A stretch of 64,000 nt of DNA, taken from the NCBI RefSeq assembly GCF_014529535.1, contig NW_023503656.1, forward strand, positions 1 through 64,000. Direction: 5' to 3'. The notes below the pieces were generated by a model, which worked only from the letters and a program-made list of their open reading frames with translations, did not search any database and was not told the origin of the DNA. Below are positions 1-13,318 of the stretch, piece after piece (within the stretch, counting starts at the first letter, position 1; the number at the start of each line of letters is the position of its first letter). The position numbers and the translations under genes are program-made. This stretch comes from Bradysia coprophila (taxonomy: Eukaryota; Arthropoda; Insecta; Diptera; Sciaridae).

Positions 1-3000
1 CGGTATTCAATTACCTTCCATAAAAAACTAAATCTAGCAAAATCGGATGAGATTTACTCGATTTATGTGCAAAAACACTTAGGGCGCGGAGTAGCGGCCT
101 TAGGCCAAGTGTCCCAATGGAAATTATAAACTTTTTGTCCATTTTCTCGGTGGGGGGCATGGGGGGGGCGGGCGAGGCCATTTTGACGTTCTTTTCGGTA
201 TTCAATTACCTTCCATAAAAAAAACTAAATCTAGCAAAATCGGATGAGATTTACTCGATTTATGTGCAAAAAACACTTAGGGCCGAGTAGCGGCCTTAGT
301 CCAAGGGCCCAAATTTGAAACTTTTTTTGCCATCATTCTATTCGGCCATTCAACTATCTCTCAAATGAAACAAAATCTAGCAAAATCGGATGAGATTTAC
401 TCGATTTATGTGCAAAAAACACTTAGGGCCGAGTAGCGGCCTTAGTCCAAGGGCCCAAATTTGAAACATTTTTTGCCATCATTCTATTCGGTATTCAATT
501 ATCTCTCAAATAAAACAAAATCTAGCAAAATCGGATGAGATTTACTCGATTTATGTGCAAAAAACACTTAGGGCCGAGTAGCGGCCTTAGTCCAAGGGCC
601 CAAATTTGAAACGTTTTTTCGCACCTACGTTCTTTTTCCGGGTATTCAATTTACCTTCCATAAAAAATCCTAAATCTGGCAAAATCGGGATGAGATTTCA
701 CTTCGATTTATGTGGAAAAAACACTTAGGGCCGAGTAACGACCTTTGAGCCCTCCCAACAAGCTCGCGTTGCATCCTACACAAAAACAATGTTCAGCAAC
801 TTTGTTCTACTCGTCAATACCTTTCATTTGATATATCACAAGCAGCTATTACGTGAGTATTTCGGTAGATATCGTCGAAAGACTGAAAAACACCTATAGG
901 GCCTAGCTCTGGAAGGGCCGACCCTACCATGCCCATTTTCGAACTTGACCTTACTTTTGTCGATACCAATCGGGGAAAAAAAGAATTTTGAAAAAAGGTT
1001 GTGATTTGCTCAAGCTAGAGGGGTCACGGACGGACGGACGGACGGACGGACATTTTTAGCCCCGTACGAAGTACTGGGGGCTTATAAGATTAATATGCCG
1101 TTTGTAACACGTCGGAATTGGAAGCAGACAGTAAGGGCAAAGCATTTGGTTACGTTCTTAGATGACGAATCCGCAATAAAAACAAGGCATCAGAACAGTC
1201 GGAGCGTTTGCTGCGACTTAGCCCCGTACAACCCGTAATTCTATTTCGTTCGCAACCATTATACGTCCGTAGCCCTAATAAGCCCGGAACCCTAATACGT
1301 CTACAACCCTCTAATGCGTCTGTTACCAAAATGCAAGTCAAGTTGCGCATTGTCAAATTTACTGAAACTGTTCATTTTTTAAATTGCGCATAGCGCAATT
1401 ACGAAAGCCCGTACGAAGTACCTTTCAAATAAAACCAACAATTTACGACATTATTTTAGAAACCCAAAATTTTTTTGCCAACTTTCCATTGGGTATTCAA
1501 TTACCTCTCAAATGAAACAAAAACTATCAAAATCGGTTGAGATTTACTCGATTTAATGTGCAAAAAGCACTTAGGGCCGAGTAGCGGCCTTAGTGCAAGG
1601 GCCCAAATTTGAAACTTTTTTGCCATCATTCTATTCGTCATTCAATTATCTATCAAATGAAACAAAAACTAGCAAAATCGGATGAGATTTACTCGATTTA
1701 TGTGCAAAAAACACTTAGGGCCGAGTAGCGGCCTTAGTCCAAGGGCCCAAATTTGAAACTTTTTTTGCCACGTTCTTTTCGGTATTCAATTAGACAGCAT
1801 AAAAAACTAAATCTAGCAAAATCGGATGAGATTTACTCGATTTATGTGCAAAAAACACGTAGGACCGAGTAGCGGCCTTAGTCCAAGGGCCCAAATTTGA
1901 AACTTTTTTCGCCATCATTCTATTCGGCATTCAATTATCTCTCAAATGAAACAAAAACTAGCAAAATCGGATGAGATTTACTCGATTTATGTGCAAAAAA
2001 CACTTAGGGCCGAGTAGCGGCCTTAGTCCAAGGGCCCTAATTTGAAACTTTTTTCGTCACGTTCTTTTCGGTATTCAATTACCTTCCATAAAAAACTAAA
2101 ACTAGCAAAATCGGATGAGATTTACTCGATTTATGTGCAAAAAACACCTAGGGCCGAGTAACGACCTTTGAGCCCTCCCAACAAGCCCACGTTGCATCTT
2201 ACCCAAAAACAATGTTCAGCAACTTTGTTCTACTCGTCAATACCTTTCATTTGATATATCACAAGCAGCTATTGCGTGCGCATTTCGGTAGATATCGTCG
2301 AAAGACTGAAAAACACCTATAGGGCCCTAGCTCTGGAAGGGCCGACCCTACCATGCCCATTTTCGAACTTGACCTTACTTTTGTCGATACCAATCGGGGA
2401 AAAAAAGAATTTTAAAAAAAGGTTGTGATTTACTCTAGCTAGAGGGGTCACGGACGGACGGACGGACGGACGGACGGACATTTTTAGCCCCGTACGAAGT
2501 ACTGGGGGCTTATAAGATTAATATGCCGTTTGTAACACGTCGAATTGGAAGCAGACAGTAAGGGCAAAGCATTTGGTTATGTTCATAGATGACGAATCCG
2601 CAATAAAAAAAATGTCCGTCCGTCCGTCCGTCCGTCCGTCCGTGACCCCTCTAGCTAGAGTAAATCACAACCTTTTTTCAAAATTCTTTTTTTCCCCGAT
2701 TGGTATCGACAAAAGTAAGGTCAAGTTCGAAAATGGGCATGGTAGGGTCGGCCCTTCCAGAGCTAGGGCCCTATAGGTGTTTTTCAGTCTTTCGACGATA
2801 TCTACCGAAATGCGCACGCAATAGCTGCTTGTGATATATCAAATGAAAGGTATTGACGAGTAGAACAAAGTTGCTGAACATTGTTTTTGGGTAAGATGCA
2901 ACGTGGGCTTGTTGGGAGGGCTCAAAGGTCGTTACTCGGCCCTAAGTGTTTTTTGCACATAAATCGAGTAAATCTCATCCGATTTTGCTAGTTTTAGTTT

Positions 3001-5040
3001 TTTATGGAAGGTAATTGAATACCGAAAAGAACGTGACGAAAAAAGTTTCAAATTAGGGCCCTTGGACTAAGGCCGCTACTCGGCCCTAAGTGTTTTTTGC
3101 ACATAAATCGAGTAAATCTCATCCGATTTTGCTAGTTTTTGTTTCATTTGAGAGATAATTGAATGCCGAATAGAATGATGGCGAAAAAAGTTTCAAATTT
3201 GGGCCTTTGGACTAAGGCCGCACTAAGTGTTTTTTGCACATAAATCGAGTAAATCTCATCCGATTTTGCTAGATTTAGTTTTTTATGGAGTCTAATTGAA
3301 TACCGAAAAGAACGTGGCAAAAAAAGTTTCAAATTTGGGCCCTTGGACTAAGGCCGCTACTCGGCCCTAAGTGTTTTTTGCACATAAATCGAGTAAATCT
3401 CATCCGATTTTGCTAGTTTTTTTTCATTTGAGAGATAATTGAATGACGAATAGAATGATGGCAAAAAAAGTTTCAAATTTGGGCCCTTGCACTAAGGCCG
3501 CTACTCGGCCCTAAGTGCTTTTTGCACATAAATCGAGTAAATCTCAACCGATTTTGATAGTTTTTGTTTCATTTGAGAGGTAATTGAATACCCAATGGAA
3601 AGTTGGCAAAAAATTTTGGGTTTCTAAAATAATGTCGTAAATTGTTGGTTTTATTTGAAAGGTACTTCGTACGGGCTTTCGTAATTGCGCTATGCGCAAT
3701 TTAAAAAATGAACAGTTTCAGTAAATTTGACAATGCGCAACTTGACTTGCATTTTGGTAACAGACGCATTAGAGGGTTGTAGACGTATTAGGGTTCCGGG
3801 CTTATTAGGGCTACGGACGTATAATGGTTGCGAACGAAATAGAATTACGGGTTGTACGGGGCTAAGTCGCAGCAAACGCTCCGCTTTGCCCTTACTGGCT
3901 GCTTCCAATTCGACATGTTACAAACGGCATATTAATCTTATAAGCCCCCAGTACTTCGTACGGGGCTAAAAATGTCCGTCCGTCCGTCCGTCCGTCCGTC
4001 CGTCCGTCCGTCCGTCCGTCCGTCCGTCCGTCCGTCCGTGACCCCTCTAGCTGGAGCAAATCACAACCCTTTTTCAAAATTCTTTTTTTTCCCGATTGGT
4101 ATCGACAAAAGTAAGGTCAAGTTCGAAAATGGGCATGGTAGGGTCGGCCCTTCCAGAGCTAGGGCCCTATAGGTGTTTTTCAGTCTTTCGACGATATCTA
4201 CCGAAATACGCACGCAATAGCTACTTGTAATATATCAAATGAAAGGTATTGACGAGTGGAACAAAGTTGCTGAACATTGTTTTTGGGTAGGATGCAACCC
4301 GGGCTTGTTGCGAGGGCTCAAAGGTCGTTACGCGGCCCTAAGTGTTTTTTGCACATAAATCGAGTAAATCTCATCCGATTTTGCTAGATTTAGTTTTTTA
4401 TGGAAGGTAATTGAATACCGAAAATAACGTGGAGAAAAAAGTTTCAAATTTGGGCCCTTAGACTAAGGCCGCTACTCGGCCCTAAGTGTTTTTTGCACAT
4501 AAATCGAGTAAATCTCATCCGATTTTGCTAGATTTAGTTTTTTATGGAAGGTAATTGAATACCGAAAAGAACGTTGCGAAAAACGTTTCAAATTTGCTCT
4601 CTTGGACTAAGGCCGCTACTCGGCCCTAAGTGTTTTTTGCACATAAATCGAGTAAATCTCATCCGATTTTTCTAGCTTTTGTTTCATTTGAGAGATAATT
4701 GAATGCCGAATAGAATGGTGGCGAAAAAAGTTTCAAATTTGGTCCCTTGGACTAAGGCCGCTACTCGGCCCTAAGTGTTTTTTGCACATAAATCGAGTAA
4801 ATCTCATCCGATTTTGCTAGTTTTTGTTTCATTTGAGAGATAATGGAATGCCGAATAGAATTATAGCAAAAAAAAGTTTTAAATTTGGGTCCTTGGACTA
4901 AGGCCGCTACTCGGCCCTAAGTGTTTTTTGCACATAAATTGAGAAAATCTTATCCGAATTTGCTAATTTTTGTTTTATTTGAGAGGTAATTGAATACCCA
5001 ATGGAAAGTTGGCAAAAAATTTTGGGTTTCTAAAATAATG
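1..5040. repeat. Large inverted repeat (palindrome) of satellite units
   Basis: The left arm (1-2485, continuing off the window) is the reverse complement of the right arm (2608 to about 5040), around a ~122-bp spacer at 2486-2607. Arms match through the (GTCC)n tract, the 300-bp module, the monomer array and the 400-bp module. The clearest arm difference is a ~70-bp deletion near 3883 in the right arm. The small hypothetical ORFs at 1150-1356 (minus) and 3727-3969 (plus) are mirror copies of each other, confirming the symmetry. Confidence 0.9.
3974..4039. repeat. (GTCC)n microsatellite, longest tract
   Basis: About 16 copies of GTCC. Shorter tracts of the same motif sit at the same relative position in each unit (near 1025, 2452, 2613 and 5438). 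A related GACAGACAGACGGACAGACG tract closes the core of the element at 23.56-24.57 kb. Confidence 0.95.
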
Positions 5041-5744
5041 TCGTAAATTGTTGGTTTTATTTGAGAGGTACTTCGTACGGGCTTTCGTAATTGCGCTATG
5101 CGCAATTTTAAAAATGAACACTTTCAGTAAATTTGAGCATGCCCAACTTGACTTGCATTTTGGTAACAGACGCATTAGAGCGTTGTAGACGTATTAGGGG
5201 TCCGGGCGTATTACGGCTACGTTCGTATTATGGTTACGGACGAAATAGGATTACAGGTCGTACGGGGCTAAGTCGCAGCAAACGCTCCGACTGTTCTGAT
5301 GCCTTGTTTTTATTGCGGATTCGTCATCTATGAACATAACCAAAAGCTTTGCCCTTACTGTCTGCTTCCAATTCGACGTGTTACAAACGGCATATTAATC
5401 TTATAAGCCCCCAGTACTTCGTACGGGGCTAAAAATGTCCGTCCGTCCGTCCGTCCGTGACCCCTCTAGCTTGAGCAAATCACAACTTTTTTTCAAAATT
5501 CTTTTTTTCCCCGATTGGTATCGACAAAAGTAAGGTCAAGTTCGAAAATGGGCATGGTAGGGTCGGCCCTTCCAGAGCTAGGGCCCTTTAGGTGTTTTTC
5601 AGTCTTTCGACGATATCTACCGAAATACGCACGCAATAGATGCTTGTGATATATCAAATGAAAGGTATTGACGAGTAGAACAAAGTTGCTGAACATTGTT
5701 TTTGTGTAGGATGCAACGCGAGCTTGTTGGTAGGGCTCAAAGGT

Positions 5745-6840
5745 CGTTACTCGGCCCTAAGAGTTTTTTCCACATAAATCGAGTAAATCTCATCCGATTT
5801 TGCCAGATTTAGTTTTTTATGGAAGGTAATTGAATACCGAAAAGAACGTGTCGAAAAAAGTTTCAAATTTGGGCCCTTGGACTAAGGCCGCTACTCGGCC
5901 CTAAGTGTTTTTTGCACATAAATCGAGTAAATCTTATCCGATTTTGCCAGATTTAGTTTTTTATGGAAGGTAATTGAATACCGAAAAGAACGTGGCGAAA
6001 AAAGTTTCAAATTTGGGCCCTTGGACTAAGGCCGCTACTCGGCCCTAAGTGTTTTTTCCACATAAATCGAGTAAATCTCATCCGATTTTGCTAGATTTAG
6101 TTTTTTATGGAAGGTAATTGAATACCGAAAAGAACGTGGCGAAAAAAGTTTCAAATTTGGGCCCTTGGACTAAGGCCGCTACTCGGCCCTAAGTGTTTTT
6201 TGCACATAAATCGAGTAAATCTTATCCGATTTTGCTAGATTTAGTTTTTTATGGAAGGTAATTGAATACCGAAAAGAACGTGGCGAAAAAAGTTTCAAAT
6301 TTGGGCCCTTGGACTAAGGCCGCTACTCGGCCCTAAGTGTTTTTTGCACATAAATCGAGTAAATCTCATCCGATTTTGATAGATTTTGTTTCATTTGAGA
6401 GATAATTGAATGCCGAATTGAATGATGGCAAAAAAAGTTTCAAATTTGGGCCTTTGGACTAAGGCCGCTACTCGGCCCTAAGTGTTTTTTGCACATAAAT
6501 CGAGTAAATCTCATCCGATTTTGCTAGATTTAGTTTTTTATGGAATCTAATTGAATACCGAAAAGAACGTGGCGGAAAAAGTTTCAAATTTGGGCCCTTG
6601 GACTAAGGCCGCTACTCTGCCCTAAGTGTTTTTTGCACATAAATCGAGTAAATCTTATCCGATTTTACTAGATTTAGTTTTTTATGGAAGGTAATTGAAT
6701 ACCGAAAAGAACGTGGCGAAAAAAGTTTCAAATTTGGGCCCTTGGACTAAGGCCGCTATTGGGCCCTAAGTGTTTTTTGCACATAAATCGAGTAAATCTC
6801 ATCCGATTTTGCTAGTTTTGGTTTCATTTGAGAGATAATT
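5745..6840 (+). repeat. ~144-bp tandem monomer array
   Basis: Cleanest monomer run. The landmark ACTAAGGCCGCTACTCGGCC recurs at 5881, 6025, 6169 and 6313, giving a 144-bp period. Each monomer has a constant half (AAATCGAGTAAATCTCATCC core) and a variable half of two types: one with TTTTTTATGGAAGGTAATTG / GAACGTGGCG, the other with GTTTCATTTGAGAGATAATT / GAATGATGGCA. Other arrays lie near 1-760, 1480-2180, 2925-3600, 4325-4990 and 25680-26780. Confidence 0.92.
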
Positions 6841-7132
6841 GAATACCCAATAGAAAATAATATCGTAAATTGTTGGTTTTATTTGAGAGGTACTTCGTAC
6901 GGGCTTTCGTAATTGCGCTATGCGCAATTTTAAAAATGAACACTTTCAGTAAATTTGACCATGCCCAACTTGACTTGCATTTTGGTAACAGACGCATTAG
7001 AGGGTTGTAGACGTATTAGGGTTCCGGGCGTATTACGGCTACGGACGTATTATGGTTACGAACGAAATAGGATTACGGGTCGTACGGGGCTAAGTCGCAG
7101 CAAACGCTCCGACTGTTCTGATGCCTTGTTTC

Positions 7133-10100
7133 CATGCTTTTCAATTTAGATGTTATGAGTGGAGTCATTACTTATAATGTTGTTGTTGGGAAAAACGGAA
7201 ATGTTCATAAAAGTCCTTATTTACTTTGGAAATGTTATTGTGAACGAACTGCTAAAAGGTTTAAAGTCTTTTTGTTAAAAATTTGGTAGATTTATTGCAT
7301 CAAGAGCAACGACGAGTATCAGAAACAGTTTGTATACATAACCACACTCCACTCAATCTACCTTTGGTCGTAAAAAAAAGTATAAACACATAAGTCAAAC
7401 AAGACGAGCATACAAAATGTTGCTTAACTCGGATTGCATGTGCAAGTAACTTTCTGATTGAATTATTAGTCTAGGTGTAACATTTTATGGGAATGTCGTT
7501 TTATGTTTGTTTGTTTTTTTAATATAACGATAGGGTTGTAAAATATGAGAAAATAAAAAAAAACCTTTTATTGCAACTGTGTCAAATAAAGTTTGTTTTT
7601 ATGGCTTCTATTTTGTGTCACCGCATTTCGGTGTTATTGATCGCTTTAGGTTTAATTTTATTTCTCGATTATGCACTTTTTGAATAGTTTATTGTTTAAA
7701 TATGGATTCAAGACCGTATATCATTTTTATAGAACGGGATGGATAGAAAATAAAATTTTGATTTTTAGACTGAAATATTTACTGATTTGCTTAAAAAGCT
7801 TACGCGTGAAATACATTTTTGTCGTTGCAATAAAATTAAATCGTCGAAGTGACTCTTTCCTATCTACCTATAGCAATCATTCACTGATATTAGATAATTT
7901 GCAGGTCCTCGTCATAAGGTAATTGTTGGTAAGTTACCGACAATTTTGTATCACAGCAAAGTAAAATTCCAACAAAAATTCTTAAGTTGTAGCAATTCAT
8001 TTCACTATTTTCAAGCTTTTTCAAATCAATTGTCTTATTCACAATTTTCGTCTACTTGTCATGCCTCCATCTATCTACATTTTTTGTTCAATTCAAAAAT
8101 GCAATATTTGCTCTACTTAACACGTTAATCTTGTAATTAACAGAAATATGAAAACCTCCAATCCAAACCGTGGCATTCCAATGCATTTTTCTTTTAAATC
8201 CCATGCTCAGCTCAACGAATTTCTTTCTTTTTATAATCCATCCCACAGAAGTCTGCTGCATATTTTAAAACAATTAAACAGAAAACATGTAATTTGAGTC
8301 GACTGATATAATGTTGTTCAGCATGCTCATACAAATGGTTATGTTTACCGCGAAAAGCAAATATTGAATTTAATATCACCATTCTTTGGTTATCAAATTT
8401 TTTATGCAACTATGCTCGCATTTTGTTGACGACGACAGAACGAACGGAACCTAGTAGAAAAGGAAATTCTACATAATTGCATAATATGCTTAGATCGGCC
8501 TCATGCAATGTCCTATTTATTAAAGAACATGTAAACTAAGGTAGATGTAATCGCGCTCTCTATAGGCATCAAATGTAATTATGAATCAGATGGATCAGTA
8601 ATTAATTTTTGAGTCTTTCATTTTTGATTTACTTTATTGCATTGACGTTGTTCGGCCCTCATCAATATTAATATGAAAATCGATCTCAATGGATGAAATC
8701 GTGTTCGTTCGTCCTGTGAAAATTCGTGTTTGCAGAGGAAAATTTTGCACTTTTTCTAATCTTTTAAAATTGATAGAATAATGAACGTTTCGTAATAATA
8801 TCGCTAATAAATCACAAGTAGGACTCACTAATCCAACTTGTTACTACAATTTCTTTATTGTTAGATCGTAAATAACAATCACTCTTTTTGTAAACTTATT
8901 TCGGATTAACTCTTTCACATAAAATCTCATACGCTATAATGTGTATTCCTGCTGCGACGGTGAACCTCGGCAAATATACTTTTGGTGATCCAATTATTCA
9001 ACTAAGACATAATTATATTTTACCTTCGCTAGAAGGTTTTTCATTAAACACTTTTCGGAAATGTTACATACTATTCTCCTCGCCACGTATAGTAGCAAAC
9101 CAGAGAAAATCTTTTTTTGCCACTTAATCAAATTTTTATCCAGCATTCTGACATGTTTGCACCGTTTATCAAAAGAGGAAAAATATATATATTCTTTTGC
9201 TTCGGATAATACATTCGGATATGGATGATGTGTGTGTGTGTGTGTATATCAGGTGGTTGGGTACAGATGAAGAAAAAAAAAGTTATAATCTTTTGAGGGT
9301 GGTAAATGGTTAGCTCCACAACACCCACCATATAGTACGGAAAAGCACTTGAATGTAAAAACGTACTTAGAAAAATAGATTGTGGAAAATGTATGTTTCC
9401 ACATATTCATTGAAGTGTATGTTTGGGTTTGCGGTTTACACTACGAAGAGAGCAGAAGGTTTTTTTTGTGAGAAAATAAATATTGTCATAGGAAATTTGA
9501 CTTGGGCAAACACACCAACGCAAATATATATCATTTTATGAACACAGACGGAAAAATATCGCATCTCATAGTCAGTGGGCAAAAAAAAATTATTAAAAAG
9601 AGGAATGAGCGCTTTTGTTTTAAATTGTGTTATAACATTATAGCAAGTTACACAATAGTTTTTTGCGTATGTGCCTTAGACGATTTATGGCACTTTTGCT
9701 TGTAGCTCAATAAAATTGTCTAAGATCAATCGTCCAAGACATGCAATAAGCCAAAAATCAGAAAAACTATATGTAAAGAAAATTAATTCGCCAGTAACTC
9801 GATTGTAGAATCACCCAGAGCCAGCGGTACAATGTTTCAATCTCAATCAAAAAATCATTTAGCTGAAACCCCTTTTCCGTTTCATCCGTAAACAAGAATG
9901 TGTCTTTGTACCGGAAATTCACATAATAACACCCATTTTTGCCGCACACGTACCAACAACATATAATAGATGTGATCCATTAAAATTGAAACATAATTGC
10001 AATCTCTTCGGTTGCACATTCAACGCAGCTCCATTCCCTTTTTCGTGCGAAATAAAAATAGGAAATAGTCGCACATACAAAATGAGGTAGTATAAAAGCG

Positions 10101-11275
10101 TGGTAATACGGACTCGAACCCTCCGGAATATAAACGGTACACTGAATGTAATACTATAAATTTTGTAAAAACGACGTCCACCCCTAAAAACGAAATTGCA
10201 ACAACAAATCGAAAATGTAATCGTAGCACAGTCGTGATGAAAAAAAACCTCACTTTTGTACAGAAAAATATGTATAAAATTTAGAGAATTGAAACCATAT
10301 ACAAAATGTTTATCAAATGAGTCCAATCTTTTGGTGTAATTTCGAAAACGTGCTCTGATATTGCACTCATACACATACAATATTGTTACGTTACGTTGCC
10401 GTATTTATCTCTATATTTTCCAAACACATTACCCTTTGAATTGATTGTAAAATAGTAGAAAATTGATGTTTTGATTTTGTGCACCCTCTTTTAATTTGAA
10501 GCATAAAAAAATGTTCAACGTTCACCTTTCATTCACGCTTTTACGAACGTATACATCGATTTTAGGTGTCGTGCGCTATTGAAGTAAATTTCTATGGGAA
10601 TGATTGTATGAACTGAAAGCTTATTGAACATTTCAGCTATTTGGCACTTTTCTATAAAACCCATTCCCACCACCAAAAAACATTATTTTCACACAAATAG
10701 TTCAAGTTATATGTCACCCTCCGTATGCAATAACTTTCCGACAAACACGTCAAACACTACGTATAGAACGTAAATAGAAAGTATGTAATTAGTGCCGAAT
10801 GGATTAATATCCTAAAAGGAAATTGGAATTTGCGAAAATGAAAGAAGAAGAAAAAATATTGGAATTGATGTTACCTTTTTCTATCAAAATGAAAAAAAAT
10901 CGACACACTTGGTATGCCGGAATAAAATAGTTCAGTGGAATTATAAAGGTAATTTGATTTTAATGTGGATGGCGATAAAGTTTCATTAAAGATTTCAGTT
11001 TATACAATTTTTTCACTTCGACTTCTTCACTCGTTTTACTTTATATTTCCTGATTTGATCATTATTTTCAAATTAGCTTGAATCTAAGCTTAAGGGGAAT
11101 CTACAAACGGTTTTTTTTTTCTTCTGTTAAATAAAAACGAAAATGTAAAGGAAATGTTAATTGCTGCGAGGATATTGGAAGGTTTTTCATTAACTAAGAT
11201 GACTGAAGGTTTCCATGTGAATGTAGGATAGTAATGGAAGTTGTTAGGAAAAGACTAAGTTGCAGTTACACAGTA
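7133..11275. other. AT-rich non-coding stretch
   Basis: No exon-like coding segment with splice signals that I can defend. It contains a (TG)n tract near 9231-9246. A 153-codon minus-strand ORF (9919-10380) and a 60-codon one (9767-9949) are open but resemble nothing I recognise. It may be an upstream robo2 intron or intergenic; the missing Ig1 exons of robo2 were not found here. Confidence 0.6.
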
Positions 11276-11280
11276 GAGCT

Positions 11281-11800
11281 TTCTTCTTCTTCTTCTTCTT
11301 TTTCAGCCTGTTTCTATCCACTGCTGGATGTAGGCCTCTCCAACTTCTTTCCATTTCGTACGATCCATTGCCATTTGCTGCCAGTTTGTACCTGCAATAT
11401 TCTTAATTCCGTTTGTCCATCTCTCTGGTGGTCTACCTATAGCTCGTCTTTTATATGGTCGCCAGTTCATGATCTTTTTGGTCCAACGTTCGTCTGTCCT
11501 TCTTGCAATATGTCCCGCCCAGCTCCATTTCAGAGATGCTATTCTTTCCATGACATCAACGACATCAACGTCATTCTGTCTCTGAGTGTTATTCCGTTCC
11601 ATGGCTCTTTGTGTCACTCTCAATTTATCTTCGGATGCTTTCGTTAAAGTTAACGTTTCCGCTCCATAAGTGAGCACTGGAAGGACACAAGTGTCGAAAA
11701 CTTTGCATTTCAGACTATTATTCATTTTGCTTTTGAAAATTAGTCTGAGTTTTCCGAACGCTGCCCATGCAAGATCAATCCTACGTCTTATTTCTCTACA
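11281..11800 (-). mobile_element. RTE-type LINE 3' fragment with (GAA)n tail
   Basis: On the minus strand this encodes the C-terminal part of an endonuclease/reverse transcriptase protein as found in RTE-clade LINEs: VLPVLTYGAETLTLTKA, then WSWAGHIARRTDERW and GRPPERWTNGIK. The 3' end carries a (GAA)n tail, read as TTC repeats on the plus strand at 11281, typical of RTE elements that end in short tandem repeats. It is 5'-truncated. Compared with the copy at 37619 it lacks about 14 codons after the MER motif, so it is a dead copy. The plus-strand 137-codon ORF over it is a shadow. Confidence 0.85.
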
Positions 11801-11922
11801 CTACGAGAAATAAACAAATCCCATTTTCAACGAATACAATCCAATTAATGTTATTCAATCCACATATCCCATATCCCACGCTATAATATACATGGACACA
11901 TATTAATCCATAATGGTCGTAA

Positions 11923-11992
11923 CTAAATAGCCTCAATACGAACAACACACACTCTACGGAGAGTGTGTGTTGTTTGTATTGAGGCTATTTAG
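11923..11992. repeat. Near-perfect hairpin, 33-bp arms, 4-nt loop
   Basis: 11923-11955 pairs with 11960-11992 with one mismatch around the loop ACGG. The arms contain CTAAATAGCCTCAATAC and a CA/GT-rich inner part. It may be a small MITE remnant; no function visible. Confidence 0.9.
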
Positions 11993-12861
11993 TCGTAACA
12001 TTGGTGATGCATGTGGATTCAATACAGATAATCGTTTTGTAACTCTTTATTTTTCCTCGCCTGTACTACAAAATGTGAACAGATTTTGTGGCTGTTTGAT
12101 GTTCCACAAACATTCAACATTTCTAGAGCTTGTAGTTTTACTTGTTTTGTAAATATTGAAACAATTTAAATTACTACTCTTGTTCTTCAGGTAAAGCATA
12201 TCACGCCAGATAGTCTTGGTTCCAGCATTCGTACTAATACAATTAATGTACCTTCGGTAAACTGTATATATTCAAATGAGTTGGAAAAGTGTTAATTTCT
12301 GATTTTAATTTATCTACTAAATTTACATTTTGCATTGATTTTACTTATAATATACAATATATGACGAACAAACTAACGAAAGCATTTATTCCAATTATGA
12401 ACAATTCACTTAAACGAATACAAATTTTGATCAAAACCAACTTTAAATTGGAAATCATAACAAAACTTTCTCTTAAAACTCAAAGAACTAAACTTCCCTG
12501 TTCAAAACAACTTGAACATGAGACTCATTTCCCCATCTCAACCGAAACGTATGTATACTTTAAACCTCAGTGCATTGAAGGAAAAAGGATATTTTTTTAT
12601 TTTTAAGTTTTATTTTACATGAAATTCAAAAATGAAAAAAAAACTTATCCTTCCACACACCATTTCACATATTACACAGATAGATTGTACAATATTTCTG
12701 TTTAAACACTTTATTGTGTGCGATGTTTTGGTGTTTGGATTGCTCAAAAGTTTTCTTAGAATTTTCATCTCATGGGAGCATTACGTTTATCGAAATTTTC
12801 AATTTCCATAAAATAAGAGCGATATAACTAAGCATATTTGGGGAAAACTTCTTCGGCTACC

Positions 12862-12890
12862 TATATATATATATATATATATATATATAC
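12862..12890. repeat. (TA)n microsatellite
   Basis: Uninterrupted TA dinucleotides directly abutting the 5' end of the SINE that follows. Confidence 0.95.
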
Positions 12891-13318
12891 CGGGATGGCG
12901 GGATGGCGGGATGGCTCAGTGGTTACGTACTAGCCTTCCACCAAAAATGATCCGGGTTCGATTCCCGTGACAGACAAATTCCGTATGGAATTTTTCTAGC
13001 GATTATATCGCATTGGTAACGTCCTTAGTTCACTCAAGCTTCATAATTTGGGTAGTTGCGGTGTGTTTGGTGGCTGCAACGATGTACACACTGAATGAAT
13101 CGTATGACGTAACCCAAATACGATGAATTTGTGTACATATGTCTAGCCTACATTAAGGCGAGATATCAATTTCGCACCTAACTTTCCTCAGAGAGTAATT
13201 ACATACTTCGAGGCGTGGTTCGGAAGTCACGTAAAGCCGGTGATCCAGACTGAACTTGTTATTGGCTGTAAAAGGCTGTTAGAACGGTCTCAAAACCAAC
13301 AAATAAATAAATAAATAT
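12891..13318 (+). mobile_element. tRNA-derived SINE
   Basis: The head contains RNA polymerase III internal promoter boxes: A box TGGCTCAGTGG at 12912-12922 and B box GGTTCGATTCC at 12955-12965, a spacing normal for a tRNA gene. A ~330-bp tRNA-unrelated body follows and ends in an (AAAT)n tail at 13301-13316. The 5' head has a triplicated GGGATGGC. No intact tRNA acceptor stem is visible, so this is a SINE rather than a tRNA gene. I do not recognise the family. Confidence 0.85.

Larger units (their letters stand above)
1..7132. repeat. Higher-order satellite array
   Basis: Repeating architecture seen directly. In the right-hand orientation each unit has (GTCC)n, a ~300-bp module (begins GTGACCCCTCTAGCT, ends near GGTCGTTACTCGGCC), a run of ~144-bp monomers, then a ~400-bp module containing a near-palindrome AATTGCGC/GCGCAATT and ending GTACTTCGTACGGGGCTAAAAA just before the next (GTCC)n. 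Full units run about 3972-5440 and 5440-7132; two earlier units lie in opposite orientation. The last unit breaks off after GTTCTGATGCCTTGTTT, nearly the same point as a copy at 25.7-27.1 kb, so that may be a true element end. Short ORFs here (Arg-Pro-Ser-Val repeats, or ILVTDALEG-type) are repeat translations, not genes. Confidence 0.93.

Noticed and set aside
2573..4172. ORFs with repeated Arg-Pro-Ser-Val or Thr-Asp-Gly-Arg
   Set aside because: They are translations of (GTCC)n and recur in every satellite unit; no independent coding evidence.
1..7132. CRISPR-like array
   Set aside because: Repeats are long, contiguous and without unique spacers, in a eukaryotic genome.
9919..10380. 153-codon minus-strand ORF as a gene
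   Set aside because: Composition is Phe/Ile/Tyr-rich as expected from AT-rich non-coding DNA, with no motif or splice context.
12891..12970. Functional tRNA gene
   Set aside because: A and B boxes are present, but acceptor and anticodon stems do not pair and a long body with an AAAT tail follows; this is a SINE head.
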